This document shows positions 18,782 to 28,639 of a stretch of DNA of 64,000 nucleotides, piece by piece. The first letter of the stretch is position 1. The number at the start of each line of letters is the position of its first letter. The DNA is from Kangiella sp. HD9-110m-PIT-SAG07 (GTDB lineage Bacteria; Pseudomonadota; Gammaproteobacteria; Enterobacterales; Kangiellaceae). Made by a program: the position numbers and the translations under genes. The notes under the pieces are model-generated. The model was not told the origin of the DNA, searched no databases, and saw nothing but the letters and a program-made list of their open reading frames with translations. The DNA lies in assembly GCA_003370465.1 (NCBI GenBank), contig QQTG01000009.1, positions 62,001-126,000 of the forward strand, written 5' to 3'.

Positions 18782-19393
18782 ATGAAGGTTTTAGGATTTC
18801 TGATCGCCACCAGTTTATTATTAGGGTGTTCTTCAACCCCACATTTTGTGGCTGAACAAACTAGTGGCAATAATGATGGCGTTATATCGGCCACTTCTTA
18901 TGACAGCCGAGACATTACTTGGGGTGGCGTCGTTGCAAACATTGAGGAAGGCCAATCAGGCGAGACATACAATGTAACAGTTGTTAAGACGATATTAGAG
19001 CAAAGCATGCAACCACGAAAATCAAAAAGTATAGCTAATATTGGAACCTTCAGAACCAGTATTCAGAATAAATCTGCAGAGCAGATTGAAGTAGGGCAGC
19101 TAGTAACTGTTTTGGGGAAAGTGAGCAACTCTGCTAGTAAAGACCGCCAAGTAACGACTAGTAAAATCTACGTTTGGAACAAAGAACCTATTTATAAGTA
19201 TTTCGAACTGCCGAAACCTTATAAAGACCCGCGTGGCAACCTCATTTCTGGTTTTTGGGAGTGTACTGACTGTAATAATAAGAGGACTGCTCACCTAAAG
19301 ACCGATTCGTCTTTAAGAGAGCGGTTCCATGACGATGCAAGACCAAAGTCTGAGCCTCCTTATGAAATCATCATAGATACGAGTGACTACTAG
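18782..19393 (+). CDS. Slp-family outer-membrane lipoprotein (YeaY-like), first copy
   Basis: A 203-residue lipoprotein: lipobox LLLGC (Cys about 16). The Slp signature is present: DITWGGVVANIEEG, then a beta-rich domain with GTFRTSI and QIEVGQLVTVLGKV. It begins 15 bases after tsaB with an AGGAG site, so it belongs to the same transcript. Slp proteins are starvation-induced outer-membrane lipoproteins of unclear mechanism. The C-terminal part has a CTDC pair, not typical of the family. A second Slp gene follows after 80 bases. Confidence 0.85.
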   Translation: MKVLGFLIATSLLLGCSSTPHFVAEQTSGNNDGVISATSYDSRDITWGGVVANIEEGQSGETYNVTVVKTILEQSMQPRKSKSIANIGTFRTSIQNKSAEQIEVGQLVTVLGKVSNSASKDRQVTTSKIYVWNKEPIYKYFELPKPYKDPRGNLISGFWECTDCNNKRTAHLKTDSSLRERFHDDARPKSEPPYEIIIDTSDY

Positions 19394-19473
19394 TCATTCA
19401 GCTGCAATTCACAGATGACGGCTTAAAATAATAGTAAGTTGCCAGTTTTAAAGTAATTCGAAGGAGATTTATC

Positions 19474-20181
19474 ATGGATAAGTTGTTGAAATTAGTGTCT
19501 GTTTTATTTGGAGGTGCATTGCTAGCAGCATGTGCAAGCACACCGAAGCAAATTGACTTTGATAAACCCAATCTAGACTTTACACGAGTAGCGCAAAACC
19601 CAGAGGCATTTAGTAAACAGGAAGTGCGTTGGGGCGGTATTGTTGCGCGTGTGGAGAATCTTGAAAAAGACACTTTGATAGAGGTTGTAAACTTGCCTCT
19701 AGGACGTCAGGCGCGCCCAGTCGCAAGCCAAGAGACTGGCGGACGTTTTATTGCACGTGTTCCAGGTTTTCTGGACCCTATGATTTATAAGCAGGGTAAA
19801 GAAATTACCGTTGTTGGTATGTTGTCAGAACCTATGCCGGGCAAAGTTGGAGAACATAAAATCAACTTTCCTGTGGTGGATACCCGAGGTCATCAGTTAT
19901 GGCAAGAGCGCCCAAACTATGAATATGTTGAAGTTTATTCAGCATGGGATCCCTACTGGTTTTACCATCGTCCATACTACTGGCCTTATAACTACCGTTA
20001 TCGTGTGAACCGTCATAATTATCACTTTGATCGCAGACCAGATCATAATAGAGAGGCTTTGAATCCAAGTAATGAAAATTATCGAGGTGTACCAGTTGAG
20101 CCGAGGGTTCGCAGAGAAAGTCCACAACCAAGATCTAAAATCACCCCTAAAAATAATGCAGAGTTTTTAAAAGAAAAATAA
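19474..20181 (+). CDS. Slp-family outer-membrane lipoprotein, second copy with aromatic-basic tail
   Basis: A 235-residue lipoprotein: lipobox LLAAC (Cys about 20), VRWGGIVARVENL, then GGRFIARVPGFLDP and GKEITVVGMLSEP, all typical of Slp. From about residue 145 the tail is very rich in Tyr, Trp, His and Arg (runs such as WDPYWFYHRPYYWPYNYRY), then basic and Pro-rich. An AAGGAG site precedes the ATG, and a bidirectional terminator follows. It is a likely paralogue of the gene before it. The tail might bind cell wall, metal or LPS; that is speculation. Confidence 0.85.
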   Translation: MDKLLKLVSVLFGGALLAACASTPKQIDFDKPNLDFTRVAQNPEAFSKQEVRWGGIVARVENLEKDTLIEVVNLPLGRQARPVASQETGGRFIARVPGFLDPMIYKQGKEITVVGMLSEPMPGKVGEHKINFPVVDTRGHQLWQERPNYEYVEVYSAWDPYWFYHRPYYWPYNYRYRVNRHNYHFDRRPDHNREALNPSNENYRGVPVEPRVRRESPQPRSKITPKNNAEFLKEK

Positions 20182-20192
20182 TGTAGCCATTA

Positions 20193-20219
20193 AAAAAGGA
20201 GCTGAAAAGCTCCTTTTTT
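20193..20219. terminator. Bidirectional terminator between slp and queH
   Basis: AAAAAAGGAGCT-GAAA-AGCTCCTTTTTT gives a T run on either strand, serving the convergent lipoprotein and queH genes. Confidence 0.88.
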
Positions 20220-20245
20220 GTTTACTAGCGAGTTTTTAGAAAAGC

Positions 20246-20941
20246 CTATTCTGGCTTATCATGCCCATAAAACTTAATATTACGCTTGATTCTGTCTCTA
20301 CCATTGGCTTGGCGCCAGCGGTTAGTATCTCTCAAGGAATATACGCAGCCACAGTATTCTTGTTGATAGAATTCTTCGCGCTTTGATATTTCAATCATAC
20401 GCTGGGCACCGCCTTTTTTACGCCAGTTAAAAGTCCAATAGCGTACGTCATCATAGCGGTCGGCTGCGCGAACGCCACAATCGTTAATTTGTTCCATGTT
20501 TTTCCAGCGTGATATGCCTAGGGTGCTAGTGATTAGATCAAAGCCATTCTCCGCTGCATACAGAGCGGTTCTCTCAAAACGCATATCGAAGCATACCGTA
20601 CAGCGAGCACCACGCTCAGGCTCATCTTCTAGGCCTTTAATGCGCTCAAACCAGTTATCTTTATCGTAGTCAGCGTCAATAAACTCAATGCCCAGCTTAT
20701 CGCAAAAGCGTTTATTTTCATTTTTGCGGATTTCGTACTCTTCAATCGGATGGATATTAGGGTTGTAGAAGAATACGGTTTGTTGCACTCCAGACGCATG
20801 AACCGCTTCCATCACTTCTGCTGCGCAAGGCGCGCAACAAGAGTGCATGAGCACCTTATCTTCACCATGCGGTGTTTCCAGTGTTGGACGATCATAATTG
20901 TCTACAGAATAGGGATTCACACTAAACTCCAAGAGCTTCAA
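20246..20941 (-). CDS. queH: Epoxyqueuosine reductase QueH
   Basis: A 231-residue QueH (former DUF208). It shows the CC-x2-C motif in [15 protein letters not shown] (Cys35, Cys36, Cys39), [17 protein letters not shown], the RCTVCFDMR pair, [13 protein letters not shown] and the late YCGCVYS. QueH reduces epoxyqueuosine in tRNA to queuosine and binds a 4Fe-4S cluster; it replaces the unrelated QueG. queA and tgt, which act just before it, lie at 48477-50668. It is the last gene of a possible minus-strand run purB-roxA-MATE-queH, although 91 bases separate it from the pump. Confidence 0.95.
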   Translation of the reverse strand: MKLLEFSVNPYSVDNYDRPTLETPHGEDKVLMHSCCAPCAAEVMEAVHASGVQQTVFFYNPNIHPIEEYEIRKNENKRFCDKLGIEFIDADYDKDNWFERIKGLEDEPERGARCTVCFDMRFERTALYAAENGFDLITSTLGISRWKNMEQINDCGVRAADRYDDVRYWTFNWRKKGGAQRMIEISKREEFYQQEYCGCVYSLRDTNRWRQANGRDRIKRNIKFYGHDKPE

Positions 20942-21032
20942 AGCTCAATATACATAACAGGCTATCTATGGCGTAATGGTAAACCTAAGAGTAGCAAGGC
21001 GCAAGGTGTAAGGTCTGCTGGGTAGGCCAGAG

Positions 21033-22391
21033 TTATGCGGCGTATTCTATGGCATGACGAGAGCGTCGGATAAATCTTGCCAACAATAGTATCGCAGCAA
21101 TAGAGAGACCAATAATAATACCGATCCAGAACCCTTGGACTTTAAGGCCTTGATATTCGGCCAGATAATAACCGATTGGAAAACCAAATACCCAGTAAGC
21201 TATCGCCATATAAATCATCGGTATTTTGGTGTCTTTCATGCCACGCAGGGCGCCTGCGCTGTTGATCTGTAGGCCATCGGAGAATTGAAATATAGCAGCT
21301 AAAAAAATTAAACTCGCTGCTATATTGATTAACTCTGGGTTATCGGTATAGAAACCGACGAAGTCATGCCTGAATAGTAACATTAATGTTACTGATGCCG
21401 CCTGAAAGAAAACGCTGAGCCCGATCCCGCAAAAACCTGCAAGTCTCATCTGCCGATAGTTTTGCTTGCCTTGCCAGAAACCGACGCGGGCGGTAATCGC
21501 TACAGAAAGACCTAAAGGAATCATGAAAGCTGCAGTGGCTATGTTCATAGCAATTTGGTGCGCCCCCGTTAAATCAACTCCATAACGAGCAACCATAATT
21601 CCGATCATTCCAAATAGACCAACCTCCATTAGCATTCCAACGGCTATTGGTGTGCCGATTGAAAAATATTCACGAACTAAAGACATTTTTGGCAAGCGGA
21701 TGTTTTTGAAGATATCTAAATGCTCATAGCGTTTGTTCTTGTAGGTGTAAATCAGCAAGAATAAAAATAATAATGTCCAAACCAGACTGGTGGCGTAACC
21801 AACGCCGATAGCTCCCATAGCTGGAAGCCCTAAGCCACCATAGATAAACCAAGTGTTGAACAAAATATTAAAAGGGATAACTAGAAAAGAGCAAATCATA
21901 ATGGCTTTGGTGGAGAATAAGCCCTCATTGGAAGCTCTTAAGGCTAAGAAAAGAAAGGCCGGCAAAGTTCCCCAGCTCATTGCCGTGAGGTAGTCGGCTG
22001 TAAGGCCTGCAATATCGGGAGTTACGCCCATGAGCAGCAATGGAGTTTCCATGTGACGGAGAATAAAGAAAGTCACAAAGCCAAAAGCAAGCGCTATAAA
22101 CTGCCCCATCTGGAAGGTTTTGCCGATTTGTTTAAACTGCCCCTGGCCATTAAAGTGCGACACCATGGGGTTTAATGCAAAACTTAAGCCCAGATATAAA
22201 GAGAATATGATCATGAAAGTGTTGGCGCCTGTGCCTACAGCAGCAAGCGCATGCTTGCTGTAATTACCAGCCATTAGAGTATCAACGATACCTAAAGTCA
22301 TTTGCGCCAATTGTGCAAGAATAGCCGGGACTGCGACTTTTATCAGTGCGCTACTTTCTTCACCAATTTGGCGTAATGAATGTTTTTCCAT
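21033..22391 (-). CDS. MATE-family multidrug efflux protein (NorM-like)
   Basis: A 452-residue inner-membrane protein with about 12 membrane helices in two related halves. Family features are AVPAILAQLAQMTLGIVDTLMAGNYS at the N-terminus and IPLGLSVAITARVGFWQG after the middle. MATE pumps export cationic drugs using sodium or proton gradients; the ion and substrates cannot be told from sequence. It starts 41 bases after roxA on the same strand and is probably cotranscribed with it. E. coli NorM/MdtK is 457 residues. Confidence 0.92.
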   Translation of the reverse strand: MEKHSLRQIGEESSALIKVAVPAILAQLAQMTLGIVDTLMAGNYSKHALAAVGTGANTFMIIFSLYLGLSFALNPMVSHFNGQGQFKQIGKTFQMGQFIALAFGFVTFFILRHMETPLLLMGVTPDIAGLTADYLTAMSWGTLPAFLFLALRASNEGLFSTKAIMICSFLVIPFNILFNTWFIYGGLGLPAMGAIGVGYATSLVWTLLFLFLLIYTYKNKRYEHLDIFKNIRLPKMSLVREYFSIGTPIAVGMLMEVGLFGMIGIMVARYGVDLTGAHQIAMNIATAAFMIPLGLSVAITARVGFWQGKQNYRQMRLAGFCGIGLSVFFQAASVTLMLLFRHDFVGFYTDNPELINIAASLIFLAAIFQFSDGLQINSAGALRGMKDTKIPMIYMAIAYWVFGFPIGYYLAEYQGLKVQGFWIGIIIGLSIAAILLLARFIRRSRHAIEYAA

Positions 22392-22432
22392 GAGTGTTCT
22401 TCTATTTATTTATCGGTATAGCTGATTTCGAG

Positions 22433-23605
22433 TTAAGCTTCCGGTAAGGTCAAAGCACCAAGGGCGATGCCATGAGTCAGAAATTCTCCTAACGGTAACC
22501 GAGGCAACTCTTCCAGATCATGTTTGGTTAAGTGATGCGCTTGGTTCAGTTTCTGAATAGCTTTTTCTAAACCCTTAGGGAATTGGAAATAGATACCATT
22601 AATAAAAGTTAACAGGGCTTGTTCATGTTCAAAATAGGCAATTCTTGCCAAAGGATTGATAGCAATACCTTCAGTTAGAGCGATCTCTGACAGCTCTTGT
22701 GACTTGGGCAAGTCAACGGTTTCAAGCATTTCAGGGTATTTTAGTTCTGTCACTGTTTTGCCAGCAGCGATCAAGAGTTCCCTTTTGTTGAGCAGCTTTT
22801 CAAGCTCTTGCTGCGACCATTCTGGCAGTTCAGAATGTAGCGCGCCGAAAGCATGGTATTTCTTTAACTTGCTCTCATCGTGCCACAAGCTATCGAATTC
22901 TAGTGATGCTGAGTTTAATACGGCATCAAGAATCGAGCCAATACTAGGTGCTCTAAAACCGATTGAGTAGGTGATGCTGTTTCCAACAGAAATGCCCCAG
23001 TGCGGGGTCGCTGGTGGGATATAAAGCACATCTCCTGGGTTAACAATGACATCCATAGTCGCCTCGAATGGTTCTACCTGGGCGATTTGCGGGTGAGGAT
23101 TAATGGTACTAACTTTTTGCCCTTGATAACCCACACGCCAGCGACGTTGTCCTTCGCCCTGTACTAAGAATACATCGTACTTATCGAGATGTGGTCCTAC
23201 GCCACCATTCTCTGTAGCGAACGACACCATGATGTCATCCAAGCGCCAACGAGGTAAGAAATTACAGGCCTTGGTCAGTTCTTGTAGAGGAGGGTGGAAG
23301 TAATCCAACGACTGAACTAATAACGTCCAGTTTGATTCGCCAAGATCTTCAAACGCATTCTCTTGCAGCGGACCGTGCGAAAGCTGCCAACGCTGATGTT
23401 TTGAGTCGTGCGGGCTTTCGTTGTTTTGAATTAGACGCGACTCAATATCATCGTCTAAACTATAGCCCGCCAACTCTTCTGGTGTGATAAGCGCAGGATC
23501 GCCGGCGAAACCACCGCGAATCAACAGTGGTTTTTTTTGCCAATAGTCTGAAAGAAACTCTTCCGGACTCATGTCGCCTAACATACTAGCTTCGATCTGC
23601 GCCAT
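22433..23605 (-). CDS. roxA: Ribosomal protein uL16 arginine 3-hydroxylase (RoxA/YcfD)
   Basis: A 390-residue 2-oxoglutarate and iron(II) oxygenase of the JmjC-like cupin type. The metal triad is visible as His139, Asp141 (GVGPHLDKYDVFL) and His202 (PPATPHWG), matching His125/Asp127/His187 of E. coli YcfD (373 residues). The N-terminal EEFLSDYWQKKPLLIRG is typical. It hydroxylates an arginine of ribosomal protein uL16. It lies 43 bases after purB and 41 before the MATE gene, so likely forms part of one operon; purB-ycfD proximity also occurs elsewhere. Confidence 0.93.
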   Translation of the reverse strand: MAQIEASMLGDMSPEEFLSDYWQKKPLLIRGGFAGDPALITPEELAGYSLDDDIESRLIQNNESPHDSKHQRWQLSHGPLQENAFEDLGESNWTLLVQSLDYFHPPLQELTKACNFLPRWRLDDIMVSFATENGGVGPHLDKYDVFLVQGEGQRRWRVGYQGQKVSTINPHPQIAQVEPFEATMDVIVNPGDVLYIPPATPHWGISVGNSITYSIGFRAPSIGSILDAVLNSASLEFDSLWHDESKLKKYHAFGALHSELPEWSQQELEKLLNKRELLIAAGKTVTELKYPEMLETVDLPKSQELSEIALTEGIAINPLARIAYFEHEQALLTFINGIYFQFPKGLEKAIQKLNQAHHLTKHDLEELPRLPLGEFLTHGIALGALTLPEA

Positions 23606-23648
23606 AATACCTTGTTATCGTTGATAAATATCTGTGCTAAACAGGCTA

Positions 23649-25160
<1,512 letters not shown>

Positions 25161-25194
25161 TTATTTAAAGGTGTAATCTTTAGTGGTCAACATT

Positions 25195-25707
25195 CTAATA
25201 ATTGATATCAAATACATCGAGAATCATTCGAGTACCTTCCATGAGTCGTATAACTTTACCTTCAAGTTCGATAATTTTACTCCCAACTGGACCTACGGGT
25301 AGATGATCACGTAACTCAATAGGGATATCACGACCTTGACGATAGATGTCTATTGGCAATATTTCACCGCGCTGTACTTTCTTCTGCCAGCCAGGTGGTA
25401 GTTCACCGGTACGCTCATACTTTTTTTGTAGGCCTTTAGGAATAATGGTGCGGCCAGAGTCGTAACGATGGCGATAATAATAGTCTTGAATAAGGTGTTG
25501 CTCGTCATTTGAAAATCGATGATCATGGCTAGGCTTAGTGGCTTTATCTTTATCTTTATCTTTATCTTTATCTTTATGTTTTTCTTGACCTGCATGTGCT
25601 GGTTTTCCTTTATGCCCAGCTTTGTGATCGTTTTTTGCTGATGCCAAAGGACCTCCAATAATTAAAGCGATGATTGTACCTATTGTAACTAGTCTATAGT
25701 TCTTCAT
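25195..25707 (-). CDS. RcnB/CigR-like exported protein with KD repeat
   Basis: A 170-residue exported protein. It has a signal peptide (hydrophobic about 7-23), a His/Lys-rich low-complexity segment with KDKDKDKDKDK near residues 45-55, then an RcnB/YohN-type domain: FSNDEQHLIQDYYYRHR, LPPGWQKKVQRGE, LPIDIYRQ, and GSKIIELEGKVIRLMEGTRMILDVF. RcnB and CigR are periplasmic proteins linked to nickel/cobalt efflux and virulence control respectively; which role applies here is not decidable. The KD tract is coded by five perfect GATAAA units. It stands alone before purB, with its own terminator. Confidence 0.75.
   Translation of the reverse strand: MKNYRLVTIGTIIALIIGGPLASAKNDHKAGHKGKPAHAGQEKHKDKDKDKDKDKATKPSHDHRFSNDEQHLIQDYYYRHRYDSGRTIIPKGLQKKYERTGELPPGWQKKVQRGEILPIDIYRQGRDIPIELRDHLPVGPVGSKIIELEGKVIRLMEGTRMILDVFDINY
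25543..25572. repeat. Hexanucleotide repeat (TTTATC)5 in the RcnB-like gene
   Basis: Five perfect TTTATC units (GATAAA on the coding strand), with TTTATG after. They code for the Asp-Lys repeat. Copy changes would stay in frame and only lengthen or shorten the charged linker. Confidence 0.9.
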
Positions 25708-25807
25708 AACTTTTCTCTTATGACCTTTTTATGAGTAACTTATCCTATTATAAGCGCACTGGATAGCCTCTGAATAAGTAGTACCTCACATTCGTCTTAG
25801 GCTGTGT

Positions 25808-25813
25808 TATAAT
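25808..25813 (+). promoter_or_regulatory. Candidate -10 box before acnB
   Basis: A perfect TATAAT lies 144 bases before the acnB start. No good -35 is seen at the ideal distance, so an activator may be needed. The long leader is compatible with post-transcriptional control, but nothing specific is recognisable. Confidence 0.4.
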
Positions 25814-25956
25814 CAGCCGCCGAATTTCGGAGGAAGTGAACTCGGACTGCATTAAATTTGCACAAAAAGAGTCGAAAACACCTGGATTGATAGCTAAAGG
25901 TGTCTAAATACACTTCTTCTGTAAAAGATTGAATTTGCCAAAATGAGGAAACTAGC

Positions 25957-28569
25957 GTGTTAGAAGCATACAGAAAACATGTAGCAGAACGTGCTGAGCA
26001 AGGTATTCCACCTTTGCCTTTGAGCGCCGAGCAAGTGAATGAGCTTGTAGAGTTATTGAAAAATCCACCAGCTGGTGAAGAAGAGTTTTTAGTTGAGTTA
26101 TTAACTGACCGAGTACCTCCTGGTGTTGATGAAGCTGCTTATGTGAAAGCTGGTTTTTTAGCAGCGATTGCAAAGGGCGAAGCTGAGTCTCCGCTAGTTA
26201 ATAAAGAGCACGCTGTAAAGCTTTTAGGCACCATGTTAGGCGGTTATAACATCGCAACCTTGGTTGAGCTGCTTGATAATAAAGATCTTAGCTTGCTTGC
26301 TGGCGAAAAACTTAAGAGCACTTTATTAATGTTTGACGCTTTCCATGATGTTGCTGAGAAAGCAGATAAAGGCAATGAAGTCGCTAAAGATGTAATCAAA
26401 TCTTGGGCCGAAGGTGAGTGGTTCACTAACAAGCCAAAAATTGAAGATAAGATCACATTAACGGTATTTAAAGTGCCTGGCGAGACAAATACTGATGATT
26501 TGTCGCCAGCGCAAGATGCTTGGTCACGTCCTGACATCCCATTGCACTCGCTTGCGATGTTAAAAAATTCTCGTGAAGGCATCGAGGCTGATAAAGAAGG
26601 CGAAATTGGCCCTATTAGCACGATCGAAAAGCTTGAAGAAAAAGGCAATCCAATTGTTTACGTGGGTGACGTTGTTGGTACTGGTTCTTCGCGTAAGTCG
26701 GCGACTAACTCAGTGTTATGGTTGATGGGTAATGATATCCCACACGTACCTAACAAGCGTGCTGGTGGTTTTTGTTTTGGTAGTAACATCGCTCCAATTT
26801 TCTATAACACAATGAAAGACGCAGGCGCCATGCCAGTTGAGCTTGATGTGTCAAAAATGGAGATGGGCGACGTTATCGATTTTTACCCGTATGAAGGTAA
26901 AGTGACTAAAAACGGCGAAGTTATCGCTGAGTTTGAATACGGCAGCAAAGTTATCTTTGATGAAGTCCAAGCGGGTGGTCGTATTCCATTGATTATTGGT
27001 CGTGGCCTAACTGAACGTGCTCGTGAATACCTAGGTCTGGAATCTACTGACTTATTCCGTAACGCTGAAGAAGTGAGTGATTCTGGTAAAGGCTTTACGC
27101 TGGCACAGAAAATGGTTGGTCGTGCATGTGGTCTCGAAGGTGTGCGAGCTGGGCAATATTGTGTGCCGAAGATGACAACAGTGGGTTCGCAAGATACTAC
27201 TGGGCCTATGACTCGTGATGAGTTGAAAGATTTGGCTTGTTTAGGTTTCTCTGCTGACTTGGTGATGCAGTCATTCTGTCACACCGCAGCTTATCCGAAG
27301 CCGGTCGACGTTGGTACTCAGCACACACTCCCTGACTTTATCATGAACCGTGGTGGTGTTTCGTTGCGCCCGGGTGACGGTATTATTCACAGCTGGTTAA
27401 ACCGTATGTTGCTTCCAGATACCGTTGGTACGGGTGGTGATTCACATACACGATTCCCGCTAGGTATTTCGTTCCCAGCAGGTTCTGGCTTGGTGGCTTT
27501 CGCCGCTGCAACTGGTGTTATGCCGTTGGATATGCCTGAATCAGTATTGGTTCGCTTCAAAGGTAAGCGTCAGCCAGGAATCACGTTGCGTGACTTAGTC
27601 CATGCGATCCCTTATCAAGCGATTCAAGATGGCCATTTGACTGTTGAGAAAGCGGGTAAGAAGAATATTTTCTCTGGCCGTATTCTTGAAATTGAAGGTC
27701 TTGAAGACTTAACTGCTGAGCAAGCGTTCGAGCTTTCTGATGCATCTGCGGAGCGCTCGGCTGCTGGTTGTACTATTAAGTTGAGCGATGAATCTGTTGC
27801 TGAATACCTTGAGTCAAACATCGTTCTATTGAAGTGGATGATCTCTAACGGTTACGGTGACGAGCGTACGCTTTCGCGTCGTATTGAGAAAATGCAAGAG
27901 TGGTTGGATAACCCAAGCTTGTTGTCTGCGGATGCCGATGCTGAGTACACTGAAGTTATCGAGATCGATATGGATAACTTAAAAGAGCCAGTGCTTTGCG
28001 CGCCGAACGATCCAGATGATGCTCGTTTATTAAGCGAAGTAGCTGGTGATAAGATCGACGAAGTCTTCATTGGTTCTTGTATGACTAACATTGGTCACTT
28101 CCGCGCGGCTGCGAAATTACTTGAAGATATTGAGGCTGGTACGTTGCAAACACGTTTGTGGATTGCGCCACCAACTAAGATGGATGAGCATCAGTTGATG
28201 GAAGAAGGCCATTACAACACGTTTGGCCGCTCAGGCGCTCGTCTTGAAATGCCAGGCTGTTCATTGTGCATGGGTAACCAAGCACGTGTTGCTCCAAAGT
28301 CTACTGTAGTTTCTACTTCAACGCGTAACTTCCCGAACCGCTTAGGTCAGGGTGCTAACGTTTATTTGGCTTCTGCTGAGCTGGCTTCTGTTGCAGCTGT
28401 GATGGGCAAGCTACCGACAGTAGAAGAGTATATGGAATACGCCAATAAGATTGACTCTATGGCTGATGATATCTACGTTTATATGAACTTCCATCAAATG
28501 GAAGAGTATAAGCAGCAAGCAAACAAAGTAACGATTCCAGTTAGTAATCAAGTTACAGTTGCTAGTTAA
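25957..28569 (+). CDS. acnB: Aconitate hydratase B
   Basis: An 870-residue AcnB (E. coli 865). The start is GTG with a TGAGGAA ribosome site 8 bases upstream, giving MLEAYRKHVAERAEQGI. The N-terminal HEAT-like domain is followed by the swivelling domain (GDVVGTGSSRKSATNSVLW) and the catalytic domains. The Fe-S ligands are one Cys in GSCMTNIGHF and the pair in PGCSLCMGN. It converts citrate to isocitrate in the TCA cycle and can act as an RNA-binding apo-protein under iron stress. It is a single-gene unit ending in a strong terminator. Confidence 0.98.
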   Translation: MLEAYRKHVAERAEQGIPPLPLSAEQVNELVELLKNPPAGEEEFLVELLTDRVPPGVDEAAYVKAGFLAAIAKGEAESPLVNKEHAVKLLGTMLGGYNIATLVELLDNKDLSLLAGEKLKSTLLMFDAFHDVAEKADKGNEVAKDVIKSWAEGEWFTNKPKIEDKITLTVFKVPGETNTDDLSPAQDAWSRPDIPLHSLAMLKNSREGIEADKEGEIGPISTIEKLEEKGNPIVYVGDVVGTGSSRKSATNSVLWLMGNDIPHVPNKRAGGFCFGSNIAPIFYNTMKDAGAMPVELDVSKMEMGDVIDFYPYEGKVTKNGEVIAEFEYGSKVIFDEVQAGGRIPLIIGRGLTERAREYLGLESTDLFRNAEEVSDSGKGFTLAQKMVGRACGLEGVRAGQYCVPKMTTVGSQDTTGPMTRDELKDLACLGFSADLVMQSFCHTAAYPKPVDVGTQHTLPDFIMNRGGVSLRPGDGIIHSWLNRMLLPDTVGTGGDSHTRFPLGISFPAGSGLVAFAAATGVMPLDMPESVLVRFKGKRQPGITLRDLVHAIPYQAIQDGHLTVEKAGKKNIFSGRILEIEGLEDLTAEQAFELSDASAERSAAGCTIKLSDESVAEYLESNIVLLKWMISNGYGDERTLSRRIEKMQEWLDNPSLLSADADAEYTEVIEIDMDNLKEPVLCAPNDPDDARLLSEVAGDKIDEVFIGSCMTNIGHFRAAAKLLEDIEAGTLQTRLWIAPPTKMDEHQLMEEGHYNTFGRSGARLEMPGCSLCMGNQARVAPKSTVVSTSTRNFPNRLGQGANVYLASAELASVAAVMGKLPTVEEYMEYANKIDSMADDIYVYMNFHQMEEYKQQANKVTIPVSNQVTVAS

Positions 28570-28590
28570 TAGCTGATTAAGTTATTAGAA

Positions 28591-28618
28591 AAGCCCGCTT
28601 TTTAGCGGGCTTTTTTTT
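28591..28618 (+). terminator. Rho-independent terminator after acnB
   Basis: AAGCCCGC-TTTTTA-GCGGGCTT followed by eight T in total. Confidence 0.92.
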
Positions 28619-28639
28619 GCAAAGTAGATTTATGGGGAA

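Noticed and set aside
25543-25578. Short regular repeat considered as CRISPR
   Set aside because: Units are six bases with no spacers and lie inside a gene; a simple sequence repeat.
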